In this document: positions 27,518-35,907 of the stretch, one piece after another
Numbering within the stretch: the stretch's first letter is position 1
How the letters are laid out: every line of letters begins with the position of its first letter
Assembly (NCBI GenBank): GCA_028718525.1
Contig: JAQULP010000010.1
Location: 1 to 64,000, forward strand
From: Sulfuricurvum sp.
Lineage (GTDB): Bacteria; Campylobacterota; Campylobacteria; Campylobacterales; Sulfurimonadaceae
Direction of reading: 5' to 3'
Length of the DNA: 64,000 nucleotides
Notes under the pieces: model-generated
The model's input: the letters and a program-made list of their open reading frames with translations, nothing else
Database searches by the model: none
Told to the model about the DNA's origin: nothing
Position numbers and translations under genes: made by a program

Positions 27518-30500
27518 ATGAGTACAATCCCACCGTTTACCCATTTACATCTTCATACCGAATACTCTTTGCTTGACGGGGCGAACAAAATTTCCGCACT
27601 GGCGGCACGTGTCAAAGAGCTGGGGATGACGTCGGTTGCGATGAGCGATCACGGCAATATGTTCGGGGCGATCGATTTTTATCAACAAATGAGAAAAGAG
27701 GGGATCAAACCGATCATCGGGATGGAGGCGTATATCCACAACGGGGATGATCTGGGAGACAAAACGATCAAACAGCGTTTTCACGTCTGCCTGTTTGCCA
27801 AAAACGAAACGGGTTACAAAAACCTGATGTATCTCTCTTCGCAAGCCTATATCAACGGTTTTTACTACTTTCCCCGTATCAACAAACAGCTGCTGCGAGA
27901 GAACAGCGAGGGGATTATCTGCACCTCGGCGTGTTTGCAAGGCGAGGTCAACTGGCATCTCAATACCAACAGCGAACGTAACGTCAAAAACGGGGCAATG
28001 GGGTATGAGGAGGCGAAACGGATTGCGTTGGAGTACAAAGAGATCTTCGGGGACGATTTTTACATGGAGATCATGCGTCACGGGATTGCCGACCAGCTTT
28101 TTATCGATGAGCAGGTAATCCGGATTTCCAAAGAGACGGGGATCAAACTCGTTGCGACGAACGACACCCACTACACCTATGCCGACGATGCGCAGTACCA
28201 CGAGGCGTTTATGTGTATCGGGATGAATAAACTCTACGACGATCCCAAACGGATGCGTCACTCCGTCCATGAGTTTTACATCAAATCGCCCGAACAGATG
28301 GCACGGCTGTTCGCCGATATCCCCGAAGCGCTCTATAACACCCAGGAGATCGTCGATAAGTGCCAGTTGGAACTGAAACTCGGGAACCCGACACCGCCGA
28401 ATTTCAAATTTACGACCGAGTACGCCCGTGAAGAGGGGTTGGAGATAGCGGAAGATTCGGAGTATTTTATCCACCGATGCCGTATCGGTCTTGAGGAGCG
28501 CCTGATTCACGTACCAGAGGCGCGTCACACCGAATATCGCGAACGTTTAGAGTTCGAGATGCAGGTGATCAATCAGATGAAATTCCCCGGCTACATGCTT
28601 ATCGTTTGGGATTTCGTCCGTGAAGCGAAAAAGATGGGGATCGCCGTAGGACCGGGACGGGGATCGGCGGCGGGGAGCCTTGTCGCTTATGCGCTGGAGA
28701 TCACCGATATCGATCCGATGAAGTACGATTTGCTGTTTGAGCGTTTTCTCAATCCGGAACGGGTATCGATGCCCGATATCGATATGGACTTTATGCAGGC
28801 GCGCCGCGGCGAGATTATCGATTACGTCGTCCAAAAATACGGTCGCGAACAGGTTGCACAGATCATCACCTTCGGTTCGCTCCTCGCCAAAGGGGTTATT
28901 CGCGACGTTGCGCGCGTTTTGGAGATGCCGCTCTCCCAAGCCGATATGATGGCTAAACTGATTCCCGATGAACTGGGTATCACCCTCAACGGAAAGACCA
29001 AAGGGGGAGAATTCAAACCCGGAGCGTTCCAAAAAGAGCCGAAAATCCAGGAGCTGATCGAAAGCGATGCGCAGGCGGCGCGGGTATGGGAGTTTTCTAA
29101 AAAGCTCGAAGGGCTCAAACGCAATGCCGGGATGCATGCGGCAGGGGTCGTTATCTCCAATGAACCGCTCTGGAAGAAGACGCCGATCTACAAACCCTCA
29201 GGCGAGGAGACGTTTGTTACCCAGTATTCGCTCAACTACCTCGAAGATATCGACCTGATCAAATTCGACTTCCTGGGACTCAAAACCCTCGACGTTATCG
29301 ATAATGCGATCAAACTGATCAAAAAACGCTACGACGTCGAGGTGAACTGGCACACCATCGATGAAAACGATCCGAAAGTGTATGAGATTATCCAAAGCGG
29401 GGATACGATCGGGATGTTCCAGATTGAGAGTTCGGGGATGCAGGACCTTAACCGCCGTCTCAAACCGAGCGTTTTCGAGGACTTGATTGCGGTACTCGCC
29501 CTCTATCGTCCGGGACCGATGGAATCGGGGATGCTGGATGACTTTATCGAACGTAAACACGGCCGTCAGGCGATCAGCTATACTTTCCCCTCAATGGAAC
29601 CGATCCTCAAACCGACCTATGGGGTTATCGTCTACCAAGAGCAGGTCATGCAGATCGTACAAACGGTCGGTGGGTTCAGCCTCGGCGGGGCGGATATCGT
29701 TCGCCGTGCGATGGGGAAAAAGAAAATCGAGGAGATGCAGAAATATAACAAAGAGTTTAGTGAGGGGGCAGCCAAACAGGGGCTTGATTACACCAAAGCG
29801 TCGGAACTGTTTGATCTGATCGAAAAATTTGCCGGATACGGGTTCAACAAATCCCACTCGGCGGCGTACGCGATGGTCACCTTCCAGACGGCATGGCTTA
29901 AAACCTACTATCCGCAGGAGTTTATGGCGGCATTGCTCACCTCGGAGAAAGACAATACCGACAAGGTCGTCAAATACATCGACGAAGCCAAGCGGATGAA
30001 AATCTTCCTCGGGGCTCCCGATATCAACCATTCGCAGCTTGAGTTCTCCGCGATCACGAAAGACGATCAGGATCAAATCCTTTTCGGTCTGGGGGCGATC
30101 AAAGGGGTCGGCGAAGCGGCGGTCGAGTCGATCCTCGAAGCACGGAGCGAGGGTGAGTTCAAAGATATTCAGGATTTCATCAACCGAATTGAGCCGCAAA
30201 AGGTCAATAAAAAAGTGATCGAATGCATTATCAAAGCGGGGGGATTTGACCATTTCGGATACTCCCGCCGCGCATTGATGGAGCAGGTCGAAGTGATGGT
30301 CGAAACGGCGAAAAAAGGGTCTTCGCTCAAAAAAGATGCCCAGTTTAGTCTGTTCGGAAATGATGAAGAGGTGACGGCCGTCGAACTCACCCTCAAAAAT
30401 ATGGAAGAGTACGATCTCAAAAGTCTCCTTGATTTCGAAAAAGACACTTTGGGATTCTACGTCTCCGGCCATCCGCTCGACAATTTCCGCGATCAAATCG

Positions 30501-31057
30501 ATGCGATCAACTATACCCTCTCGTCCGAAGTTGAAAATATCGAAGACGGTTCGAATGCCATCTTCATCGGAAAAGTTGAAGAGATTACGAAAAAGATGTC
30601 GAAAAAAGGGTCCCAGTTCGGTCTTGTGAGCTTGATGGACTTCCACGGCAATATCGAGATGATGCTCTTCTCCGACAAACTCGAACAGTTAGAGGGGATG
30701 GATCTGGATGAGCCGATCGCGTTCAAGGTCAAGGTAACCCATACCGAGATGTTTACCCGTATCAGCGTCACGAAAATCATGACATTGAACGAAGCGAAAA
30801 AAGAGGCCAAAAAGGTGGAGACGAAGATCGTCGAAAATCTCCCTCCACAGGAGCCGCTGCAGTTGCGTATCCGTCTGAGCGACAATCTTGAAACGCTCGA
30901 AAAACTTTACACGCTCGTCCGCCGCCATCCGGGACGCCGTGAGATTAAGCTGGTGATTGTTTCCAAACTTGCCGATGTCGTCATCGATTCGGCGATACGG
31001 GTCGATAACAAGGTGATTGAAGAGTTAAGCGTGTTGGAAGATGTGGATGTGGTTTAA
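27518..31057 (+). CDS. dnaE: DNA polymerase III alpha subunit
   Basis: An 1179-residue DnaE, the replicative polymerase catalytic subunit, of full length. The N-terminal PHP domain has THLHLHTEYSLLDGANK at about 7-23 and MSDHGNMFG. The polymerase core carries the glycine-rich VGPGRGSAAGSLVAYAL at about 378-394 and the catalytic Asp pair in MPDIDMDF near 417-424. ALYRPGPMESGMLDDFI and YGFNKSHSAAYAMV are further signatures. A helix-hairpin-helix region (GLGAIKGVGEAAVESI) and an OB-fold (IFIGKVEEITKKMSKKG) follow. It is the last host-like gene before the AT-rich accessory segment. Confidence 0.98.
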   Translation: MSTIPPFTHLHLHTEYSLLDGANKISALAARVKELGMTSVAMSDHGNMFGAIDFYQQMRKEGIKPIIGMEAYIHNGDDLGDKTIKQRFHVCLFAKNETGYKNLMYLSSQAYINGFYYFPRINKQLLRENSEGIICTSACLQGEVNWHLNTNSERNVKNGAMGYEEAKRIALEYKEIFGDDFYMEIMRHGIADQLFIDEQVIRISKETGIKLVATNDTHYTYADDAQYHEAFMCIGMNKLYDDPKRMRHSVHEFYIKSPEQMARLFADIPEALYNTQEIVDKCQLELKLGNPTPPNFKFTTEYAREEGLEIAEDSEYFIHRCRIGLEERLIHVPEARHTEYRERLEFEMQVINQMKFPGYMLIVWDFVREAKKMGIAVGPGRGSAAGSLVAYALEITDIDPMKYDLLFERFLNPERVSMPDIDMDFMQARRGEIIDYVVQKYGREQVAQIITFGSLLAKGVIRDVARVLEMPLSQADMMAKLIPDELGITLNGKTKGGEFKPGAFQKEPKIQELIESDAQAARVWEFSKKLEGLKRNAGMHAAGVVISNEPLWKKTPIYKPSGEETFVTQYSLNYLEDIDLIKFDFLGLKTLDVIDNAIKLIKKRYDVEVNWHTIDENDPKVYEIIQSGDTIGMFQIESSGMQDLNRRLKPSVFEDLIAVLALYRPGPMESGMLDDFIERKHGRQAISYTFPSMEPILKPTYGVIVYQEQVMQIVQTVGGFSLGGADIVRRAMGKKKIEEMQKYNKEFSEGAAKQGLDYTKASELFDLIEKFAGYGFNKSHSAAYAMVTFQTAWLKTYYPQEFMAALLTSEKDNTDKVVKYIDEAKRMKIFLGAPDINHSQLEFSAITKDDQDQILFGLGAIKGVGEAAVESILEARSEGEFKDIQDFINRIEPQKVNKKVIECIIKAGGFDHFGYSRRALMEQVEVMVETAKKGSSLKKDAQFSLFGNDEEVTAVELTLKNMEEYDLKSLLDFEKDTLGFYVSGHPLDNFRDQIDAINYTLSSEVENIEDGSNAIFIGKVEEITKKMSKKGSQFGLVSLMDFHGNIEMMLFSDKLEQLEGMDLDEPIAFKVKVTHTEMFTRISVTKIMTLNEAKKEAKKVETKIVENLPPQEPLQLRIRLSDNLETLEKLYTLVRRHPGRREIKLVIVSKLADVVIDSAIRVDNKVIEELSVLEDVDVV

Positions 31058-31118
31058 GTTAGGAATAATAAATTTAAAAAGATATAGTTAACAATATTTA
31101 GTTGTATCTTTGAAATTT

Positions 31119-31152
31119 AATGTAAAATACATTCTATAGAAAAGAGAATGTA
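31119..31152 (+). promoter_or_regulatory. Dyad repeats upstream of the ATPase gene
   Basis: TACATTCT (31128-31135) and AGAATGTA (31145-31152) are a perfect 8-bp inverted repeat with a 9-base spacer. A further AATGTA (31119-31124) repeats the right-hand half. TAAAAT at 31123-31128 could be a -10 box. The arrangement, 34 bases before the ATG, could be an operator or an RNA hairpin in the leader. Confidence 0.45.
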
Positions 31153-31186
31153 GAGTTTTAAATACGTAGTATAAAGGTATATTCGA

Positions 31187-32596
31187 ATGAAAATTACTTA
31201 TGAAAATCTTGGAGCCGCAGAATTTGGTTCGATAGAATTATCTAATCTTACAATTATATGTGGTGAAAACAATACAGGAAAAACATATATTACTTATTTA
31301 ATTTATTGTTTGTTAAGTAGTTGGAAACAATTAGCTGATCTGGATTTGAACGATGAATTAAAACAATTATTACAAGAAGGTACTGTTAATATTGATTTGC
31401 AAACTAAAGTGATCGATAAATGGGATGTAATATGTCAGACGACATTGGAAAAATTTAAAATTCAATTTCCTGAAATGCTTGCTTCTAATAGTGGATTATT
31501 TACGAAATTATTATTAGATATAAAAATTCCTCTTGATACAAGCTGGAAAGAACAAGAGTTTAAAAATGAATTGAGAGGAGCTAAGGGCAATTTATTAGTT
31601 TCTATGACTAAGCAAGCTAATTCGGTTGCACTAGAACTAGCCGCTCCAAAGCAAGATAATTCTTTTAATTCTATACTTCCTTTAGGAGATTTTATAGAAG
31701 AAAGACTGTTCTCAATGATTTTAGCTGAAACGATACCTAATGTCTTTATTGCAAGTACAGAAAGAACAGGAGCAACAACTTTTAGAAAACAATTGAATTT
31801 AGCTACTAGTAATATTATTGATTTATTAAGTCAAGTTCATAAAGATGGGGAAAAAAGTATAACTCCACATAAAATTTTTGAAACTATCTATGGAAAACAT
31901 GAGTATGCTTTACCTGTAAGAGATAATGTAAGATTTATTAATCAATTACCTGATAGTAATGCTGAACCAGGTGAACTTTATAAAGAAGTACCAGAGTTAA
32001 TGAGTAAATTTGAAAATATCGTCGGTGGAACTTATGCAACTAATAAAGAAGGATTAACGTATTTTCAACCGAAAGGTACTTCTTTAAAGTTAGGATTGGG
32101 TGAAGTATCAAGTTCAGTGCGCTCCATGTTGATTATGTGGTATTGGCTAAAACATTTTGCTAAAAAAGGAGATATGCTTATTTTAGATGAACCTGAATTA
32201 AATCTCCATCCATCTAATCAAAGACGATTAGCCCGATTTTTAGCTATGTTAGTCAACCATAATTTAAAAGTGTTTATTACGACACATAGTGACTATATTA
32301 TTAAAGAATTTAATACATTAATAATGCTAAATCAAAATCTTCCGTATTTCGAGAAAGTAAGAGAAAAATTCCAAGATTATTCATTAGATGATAGGCTTTC
32401 TGCTGATAAAGTTGCTCTTTATATGACACGTGAAGAATTAATTATGCGACCTGGAAAACAACGTAAAACAAAAACAAAGACACTCGTAAAAGCTGATATT
32501 AGCCCATCTTTAGGAATTGAAGCCAAAAGTTTTGATGAAACTATTGATGAAATGAATGCTATTCAAGAAGCAATCTATTATGGTTTGGAAAATTAA
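31187..32596 (+). CDS. ABC-type AAA ATPase of a putative two-gene defence module
   Basis: A 469-residue ATPase of the AAA_15/AAA_21 (SMC/RecF-like) class that I cannot assign to a named system. Walker A is GENNTGKT at 26-33, a signature-like stretch EVSSSVRSM is at 306-314, Walker B is LILDEPELNLHP with Asp334-Glu335, and the H-loop histidine is His367. The middle (about 50-300) is a long helical insert. The C-terminal ~100 residues carry a basic patch (RPGKQRKTKTKT) but no TOPRIM or other nuclease motif, which separates it from OLD/Gabija-type ATPases. The following small gene starts 2 bases after its stop, so the two are one unit. Its codons are much more AT-rich than dnaE or nadE, suggesting transfer. 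An anti-phage role is inference from type and setting. Confidence 0.8.
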   Translation: MKITYENLGAAEFGSIELSNLTIICGENNTGKTYITYLIYCLLSSWKQLADLDLNDELKQLLQEGTVNIDLQTKVIDKWDVICQTTLEKFKIQFPEMLASNSGLFTKLLLDIKIPLDTSWKEQEFKNELRGAKGNLLVSMTKQANSVALELAAPKQDNSFNSILPLGDFIEERLFSMILAETIPNVFIASTERTGATTFRKQLNLATSNIIDLLSQVHKDGEKSITPHKIFETIYGKHEYALPVRDNVRFINQLPDSNAEPGELYKEVPELMSKFENIVGGTYATNKEGLTYFQPKGTSLKLGLGEVSSSVRSMLIMWYWLKHFAKKGDMLILDEPELNLHPSNQRRLARFLAMLVNHNLKVFITTHSDYIIKEFNTLIMLNQNLPYFEKVREKFQDYSLDDRLSADKVALYMTREELIMRPGKQRKTKTKTLVKADISPSLGIEAKSFDETIDEMNAIQEAIYYGLEN

Positions 32597-32598
32597 AT

Positions 32599-33189
32599 AT
32601 GACAATTATTGATGCATTAAAATCAATAATCAAAGATGAAGCAATCATAGCAGATGGAAATATGCATTCACATGCTTGTATTGAAGAAAAAGATGTTTCA
32701 GCAAAGCTTAAGAAGTTAACAATATCTGATTTAGGTCAAGGGCATTTAGTTATTGGTCTTGATGGAGGGCGAATAATGATATGTGACAGGAAGGAATTTG
32801 CACTAATGTCACCTATTTTTAGAATTACTAAAGATTGCGATCATAATAGGGCATGTGATGCTTTATTAATAAAAGAAAAACCAGGTGGAAGATGTGAAAT
32901 TGCATATATAGATTTAAAATCAGATAGCCCAACTGGGTATTCAGGACAATTTAAAAGTTCAAAATGTTTTATAAATTACATAGAATCATTGATAAAAACT
33001 TTTTGTGATATTGATATCAAAATCGAACGTGAAAAATATGTATTGTTTCACACTGACAGTACGAACTCTACGCCATCAATAGGTAAAAAAACAACCCGCC
33101 CGACACCTAATGATAAAAATTCTGCGACATCACCAATGAAATTTATAGTGAAAAACAATATGACAATTTCACAGATGAAATTTTTATAG
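32599..33189 (+). CDS. Small PD-(D/E)xK-like protein paired with the ATPase
   Basis: A 196-residue cytoplasmic protein, not recognised as a named family. The core reads RACDALLIKEK (with Asp87), then CEIAYIDLKSD, with Asp105 and Lys107 spaced as in PD-(D/E)xK nucleases (D...D-x-K), followed by an amphipathic helix with GQFKSSKCFINYI, which fits the helix that follows the catalytic strand in such folds. There are six cysteines between residues 27 and 123 and a Cys-x-His at 80-82, but no clear zinc ribbon and no HNH motif. The last ~45 residues are Ser/Thr/Asn/Lys-rich and probably flexible. It starts 2 bases after the ATPase stop. A nuclease effector activated by the ATPase is the working inference. 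Confidence 0.55.
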   Translation: MTIIDALKSIIKDEAIIADGNMHSHACIEEKDVSAKLKKLTISDLGQGHLVIGLDGGRIMICDRKEFALMSPIFRITKDCDHNRACDALLIKEKPGGRCEIAYIDLKSDSPTGYSGQFKSSKCFINYIESLIKTFCDIDIKIEREKYVLFHTDSTNSTPSIGKKTTRPTPNDKNSATSPMKFIVKNNMTISQMKFL

Positions 33190-33276
33190 CTTTTGACTTT
33201 TAGTTTGATAATACCCGCGTAACAATTAAATGTAAAAGTATTATTTTTTAGTCATTCAGAGCTATTTGTTTTATAT

Positions 33277-33305
33277 TTGACAAAGCGTACGCTTTTCGGT
33301 ACGAT
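33277..33305 (+). promoter_or_regulatory. yefM-yoeB promoter overlapped by two operator sites
   Basis: TTGACA (33277-33282), 17 bases, then TACGAT (33300-33305) form a near-consensus promoter. AAAGCGTACGCTTT (33282-33295) is a perfect 14-bp palindrome with core GTAC, and a second, shorter site GGTACG follows. The two GTAC centres are 12 bases apart, which from memory is the spacing of the long and short YefM operators in E. coli. Autorepression by the YefM-YoeB complex is therefore expected. Confidence 0.7.
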
Positions 33306-33324
33306 TTGTCTATAAGGAGCTAAC

Positions 33325-33570
33325 ATGACCAAAGTAATCACAGCCAGTCAAGCCCGATCCGACATCTACAATCTCATCGATGAGACGGCACAGAGCCATG
33401 AACCGATCATCATCACCGGTAAACGCCACAATGCCGTTATGGTCTCCCAAGAGGACTGGAAAGCGATCGAAGAGACACTCTACCTCACCTCTATTACGAA
33501 CATGGCGCAATCGATTACGGACGCCATGAATGCACCCGACAGCGAATTCAGTGACAGCGTAGAATGGTAG
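33325..33570 (+). CDS. yefM: YefM/Phd-type antitoxin
   Basis: An 81-residue antitoxin of the Phd/YefM family. The N-terminal DNA-binding part shows TASQARSDIYNLIDET and IIITGKRHNAVMVSQEDWKAIEETLYL, both family hallmarks. The C-terminal tail (about 60-81) is acidic and should wrap around the YoeB toxin. It is expected to neutralise the toxin and, with it, repress the promoter at 33277-33305. AAGGAG lies 5 bases before the ATG. Base composition matches the chromosome rather than the AT-rich neighbour genes, so it may have a different history. Confidence 0.93.
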   Translation: MTKVITASQARSDIYNLIDETAQSHEPIIITGKRHNAVMVSQEDWKAIEETLYLTSITNMAQSITDAMNAPDSEFSDSVEW

Positions 33571-33833
33571 AGTACAAAATCCTCTACAGCAAAGAGGCGC
33601 AAAAAGATGCGAAAAACCTCTCTGCCGCGGGATTAGCTGATAAGGCAAAAGAGCTGATCGAGATTATCAAATGCAGCCCGTTTCAAACCCCGCCCAGTTA
33701 TAAAAAACTCGTCGGAAATCTCAGCGGTGCCTACTCCCGACGAATCAACATCAAGCACCGTTTGGTCTATCAGGTGATCGAAGAGAGTAAAACAGTGAGA
33801 ATTTTGCGGATGTGGAGCCATTACGGGGAGTGA
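33564..33833 (+). CDS. yoeB: YoeB-type mRNA interferase toxin
   Basis: An 89-residue RelE-superfamily toxin of the Txe/YoeB type, which cleaves mRNA on the ribosome. It shows YKILYSKEAQKDAKNL at the start, the core GNLSGAYSRRINIKHRLVYQV and the C-terminal WSHYGE with the His-Tyr pair that YoeB needs for catalysis. Full length for the family, with no sign of decay. Its ATG overlaps the yefM stop by 7 bases, the usual coupled layout. Confidence 0.93.
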   Translation: MVEYKILYSKEAQKDAKNLSAAGLADKAKELIEIIKCSPFQTPPSYKKLVGNLSGAYSRRINIKHRLVYQVIEESKTVRILRMWSHYGE

Positions 33834-33934
33834 TTAGGGATAGAGACGGTAAATTTATCAAAAAAATATCTCTATTTTGAATAAAATCCGATCCAAATGG
33901 ATAAAAACCGAATCGAATATTGACTTTAATTCGT

Positions 33935-33940
33935 TATAAT
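33935..33940 (+). promoter_or_regulatory. -10 box before nadE
   Basis: A perfect TATAAT 32 bases before the nadE GTG, in AT-rich DNA; TAAGG gives a ribosome site 7-8 bases before the start. It probably drives the nadE-flgS gene run. Confidence 0.5.
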
Positions 33941-33972
33941 GCAAAATATTAATACTAAAATAAGGTTCAGTA

Positions 33973-34773
33973 GTGGGTAAATACGAGCTAATCAGCCGGT
34001 ATTTAAGCGAATTTTTGAATCAGGAAGTTCGTAAAACAGGCCTTCAAAAAGTGGTTGTCGGGCTTAGCGGAGGGATCGATTCAGCGGTTGTGGCCGTATT
34101 GGCCCATCGTGTTTTCGGAGACGATCTGCTCTGCGTCAAAATGCCATCTCACTACTCTTCGCAAAGTTCGCTGGATGATGCCGATGAACTGTGTTCGGTA
34201 TTTGGGCTCCGTTCCGAGGTCCATTCGATTGAGCCGATGCTTCGGGCGTATGAAACCCCTGAAATGTCCCCATTGAGAGTAGGGAATCTTTCGGCCCGGT
34301 TACGGATGGTAACGTTGTTTGATATTTCGGCGCGAGAAGGGGCTTTGGTTCTGGGAACCAGCAACAAAAGCGAACTGATGCTCGGATACGGGACCCTGTA
34401 CGGGGATTTGGCGAGTGCCCTGAACCCGATCGGTGATTTGTACAAAACCGAGGTTTTTGAGTTGGCACGCCATTTGAACGTTCCCGATTCGATCATCTCC
34501 AAGCCCCCATCCGCCGACTTATGGGCGGGACAGAGCGATGAGGAGGAGATCGGTTATCCTTATGCCGATTTGGACCGTGTGTTAAAACGTTACGTTGAAG
34601 AACGCCACACGGTAGAAGAGATGGCCGCTAGTGGAGAAAATTCCCATTTGGTCGATATGATAGTATCAAGAATCTACAAGAATCAGTTTAAACGTAAAAT
34701 GCCCGTAATCGCGAAATTGACGTCGCGTACGGTCAATCATGATTTTAATTATCCCAGAGACATTACCCTATAA
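33973..34773 (+). CDS. nadE: NAD+ synthetase, ammonia-dependent
   Basis: A 266-residue NadE, the last step of NAD+ synthesis (amidation of nicotinate adenine dinucleotide using ATP). The PP-loop VGLSGGIDSAVVAVLA is at about 29-44, GTSNKSELMLGYGTLYGD at about 135-152, and KPPSADLWAGQSDEEEIGYPY follows. There is no N-terminal glutaminase domain, so ammonia is the direct nitrogen donor. The start is GTG with TAAGG upstream; an ATG does not occur nearby. It heads a tight rightward run through flgS. Confidence 0.96.
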   Translation: MGKYELISRYLSEFLNQEVRKTGLQKVVVGLSGGIDSAVVAVLAHRVFGDDLLCVKMPSHYSSQSSLDDADELCSVFGLRSEVHSIEPMLRAYETPEMSPLRVGNLSARLRMVTLFDISAREGALVLGTSNKSELMLGYGTLYGDLASALNPIGDLYKTEVFELARHLNVPDSIISKPPSADLWAGQSDEEEIGYPYADLDRVLKRYVEERHTVEEMAASGENSHLVDMIVSRIYKNQFKRKMPVIAKLTSRTVNHDFNYPRDITL

Positions 34774-34788
34774 ACAAAGGAAGAGAAG

Positions 34789-35907
34789 ATGAGTATCCCG
34801 TTTTACCGTGTAGAAGTTGGTGGAGACGAACGCGAAAAAATCGATGAAGTGCTTGACGGCGAAGCACCGAGTATTGTTGAAGATTTGGAATCGGCTTTTG
34901 AATCGTACATAGGTGCGGCTTATGCCGTGGCTACTTCCCACGGAACCGCCGCACTCCATTTGGCGATGCTGGCGATCGATTTAAAGCGTGGAGACAAAGT
35001 GATCTGCTCGATCAATGCCTATCCTTCGGTACCGGAGGTTGTCCGCCATTTTGATGCAGAACCGATATTTATTGATATCAATCCCGATACGTTTACAATC
35101 GATTTGGACAAACTCGAAGCCTACCTTGTCGAAAACAAATCCAAAAAACTGAAAGCGGTTATCGTATCGCATATTGCAGGACAAAGCGTCGATCTTGATC
35201 GTCTTTACGATATTGCGAAACAGTATGACGTCAAAATCGTCGAGGATGCTTCGGATGCCCTCGGAGCAACCTATAAGGGGCAGAAAATCGGTTCTACGGG
35301 TGCGGATATCACCTGTTTTGATTTTAGTCCCCATTTGCGCCGAAACGTTTGTAACGGCGGAATGCTGGTGTGCGATGACGAAGAGATTATGGAACGTGCC
35401 CGTTCGCTTCGCAATCATGCGATGGTCGTTGAGGATGAAGGCCTGGGGTATATTTACGACGTTACCGATATCGGCAGCCAGTACATGATGAGCCCTCTGG
35501 ATGCGGCAACGATTTTTGTCCAATTGGAAAAACAGGATGAAAATATCGAACGTCAGCGTCAGATTGCCGAAGTATTCAATGAGCGTTTAGTCGATGCACC
35601 GCACATTAAACTTCCGATCGCCAACGATGAGCATGCCTATTCGCTGTACATTATCAAAGTCGATAAAAACCGTGACTCGTTTGCACGCGAATTGGCGGCG
35701 CGGGGGATTGAGTGCGGATTGCACTATATCCCGCTCCATTTGTTGAGTTATTATAAGTCAAAATATTCTTTGCGGGTCAACGATTTTCCGATTGCCCTTC
35801 GCAATTATCAGCAAGTACTCTCGATTCCGAATTATGCCGCTCTCAGCGACGATGAGGTCGAAGAGATCTGCGATGCAATTTTGGATGTAGCCGCCACTCG
35901 CGTTTGA
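34789..35907 (+). CDS. DegT/DnrJ-family protein lacking the PLP lysine
   Basis: A 372-residue protein with the full DegT/DnrJ/EryC1/StrS sugar-aminotransferase fold. Present are the phosphate-binding SHGTAALHLAM (about 51-61), the pyridine-binding aspartate in IVEDASDALGA (Asp153) and the C-terminal GIECGLHYIPLHL. However, the segment that normally holds the PLP-binding lysine reads FDFSPHLRRNVCNGGM, with Leu183-Arg184-Arg185 and no lysine. Transamination is therefore unlikely. In ColD a His replaces this lysine and the enzyme is a dehydratase, so another PLP chemistry or a structural role is possible. It lies 15 bases after nadE and ends inside the lpxK start codon, suggesting an envelope-sugar link. 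Confidence 0.85.
   Translation: MSIPFYRVEVGGDEREKIDEVLDGEAPSIVEDLESAFESYIGAAYAVATSHGTAALHLAMLAIDLKRGDKVICSINAYPSVPEVVRHFDAEPIFIDINPDTFTIDLDKLEAYLVENKSKKLKAVIVSHIAGQSVDLDRLYDIAKQYDVKIVEDASDALGATYKGQKIGSTGADITCFDFSPHLRRNVCNGGMLVCDDEEIMERARSLRNHAMVVEDEGLGYIYDVTDIGSQYMMSPLDAATIFVQLEKQDENIERQRQIAEVFNERLVDAPHIKLPIANDEHAYSLYIIKVDKNRDSFARELAARGIECGLHYIPLHLLSYYKSKYSLRVNDFPIALRNYQQVLSIPNYAALSDDEVEEICDAILDVAATRV

Larger units (their letters stand above)
31058..33276. other. AT-rich accessory segment between dnaE and the toxin-antitoxin pair
   Basis: Base composition drops sharply after the dnaE stop and returns to the local norm near the yefM promoter. Codons here end mostly in A or T (AAT, TTA, GAA), unlike the flanking genes. 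The segment holds an ATPase gene and a nuclease-like gene and nothing from an integrase or transposase. This is a typical sign of horizontal acquisition; no flanking direct repeats were recognised. Confidence 0.75.

Noticed and set aside
31187-32596. ATPase as Gabija GajA, OLD nuclease or PARIS AriA
   Set aside because: No TOPRIM part follows the ATPase, and the partner protein shows neither a UvrD-like helicase nor a DUF4435/TOPRIM pattern. Septu was set aside because no HNH motif is seen in the partner.
31058-33838. The AT-rich segment as an integrated mobile element with attachment sites
   Set aside because: No integrase, transposase or terminal direct or inverted repeats were found; only composition suggests transfer.
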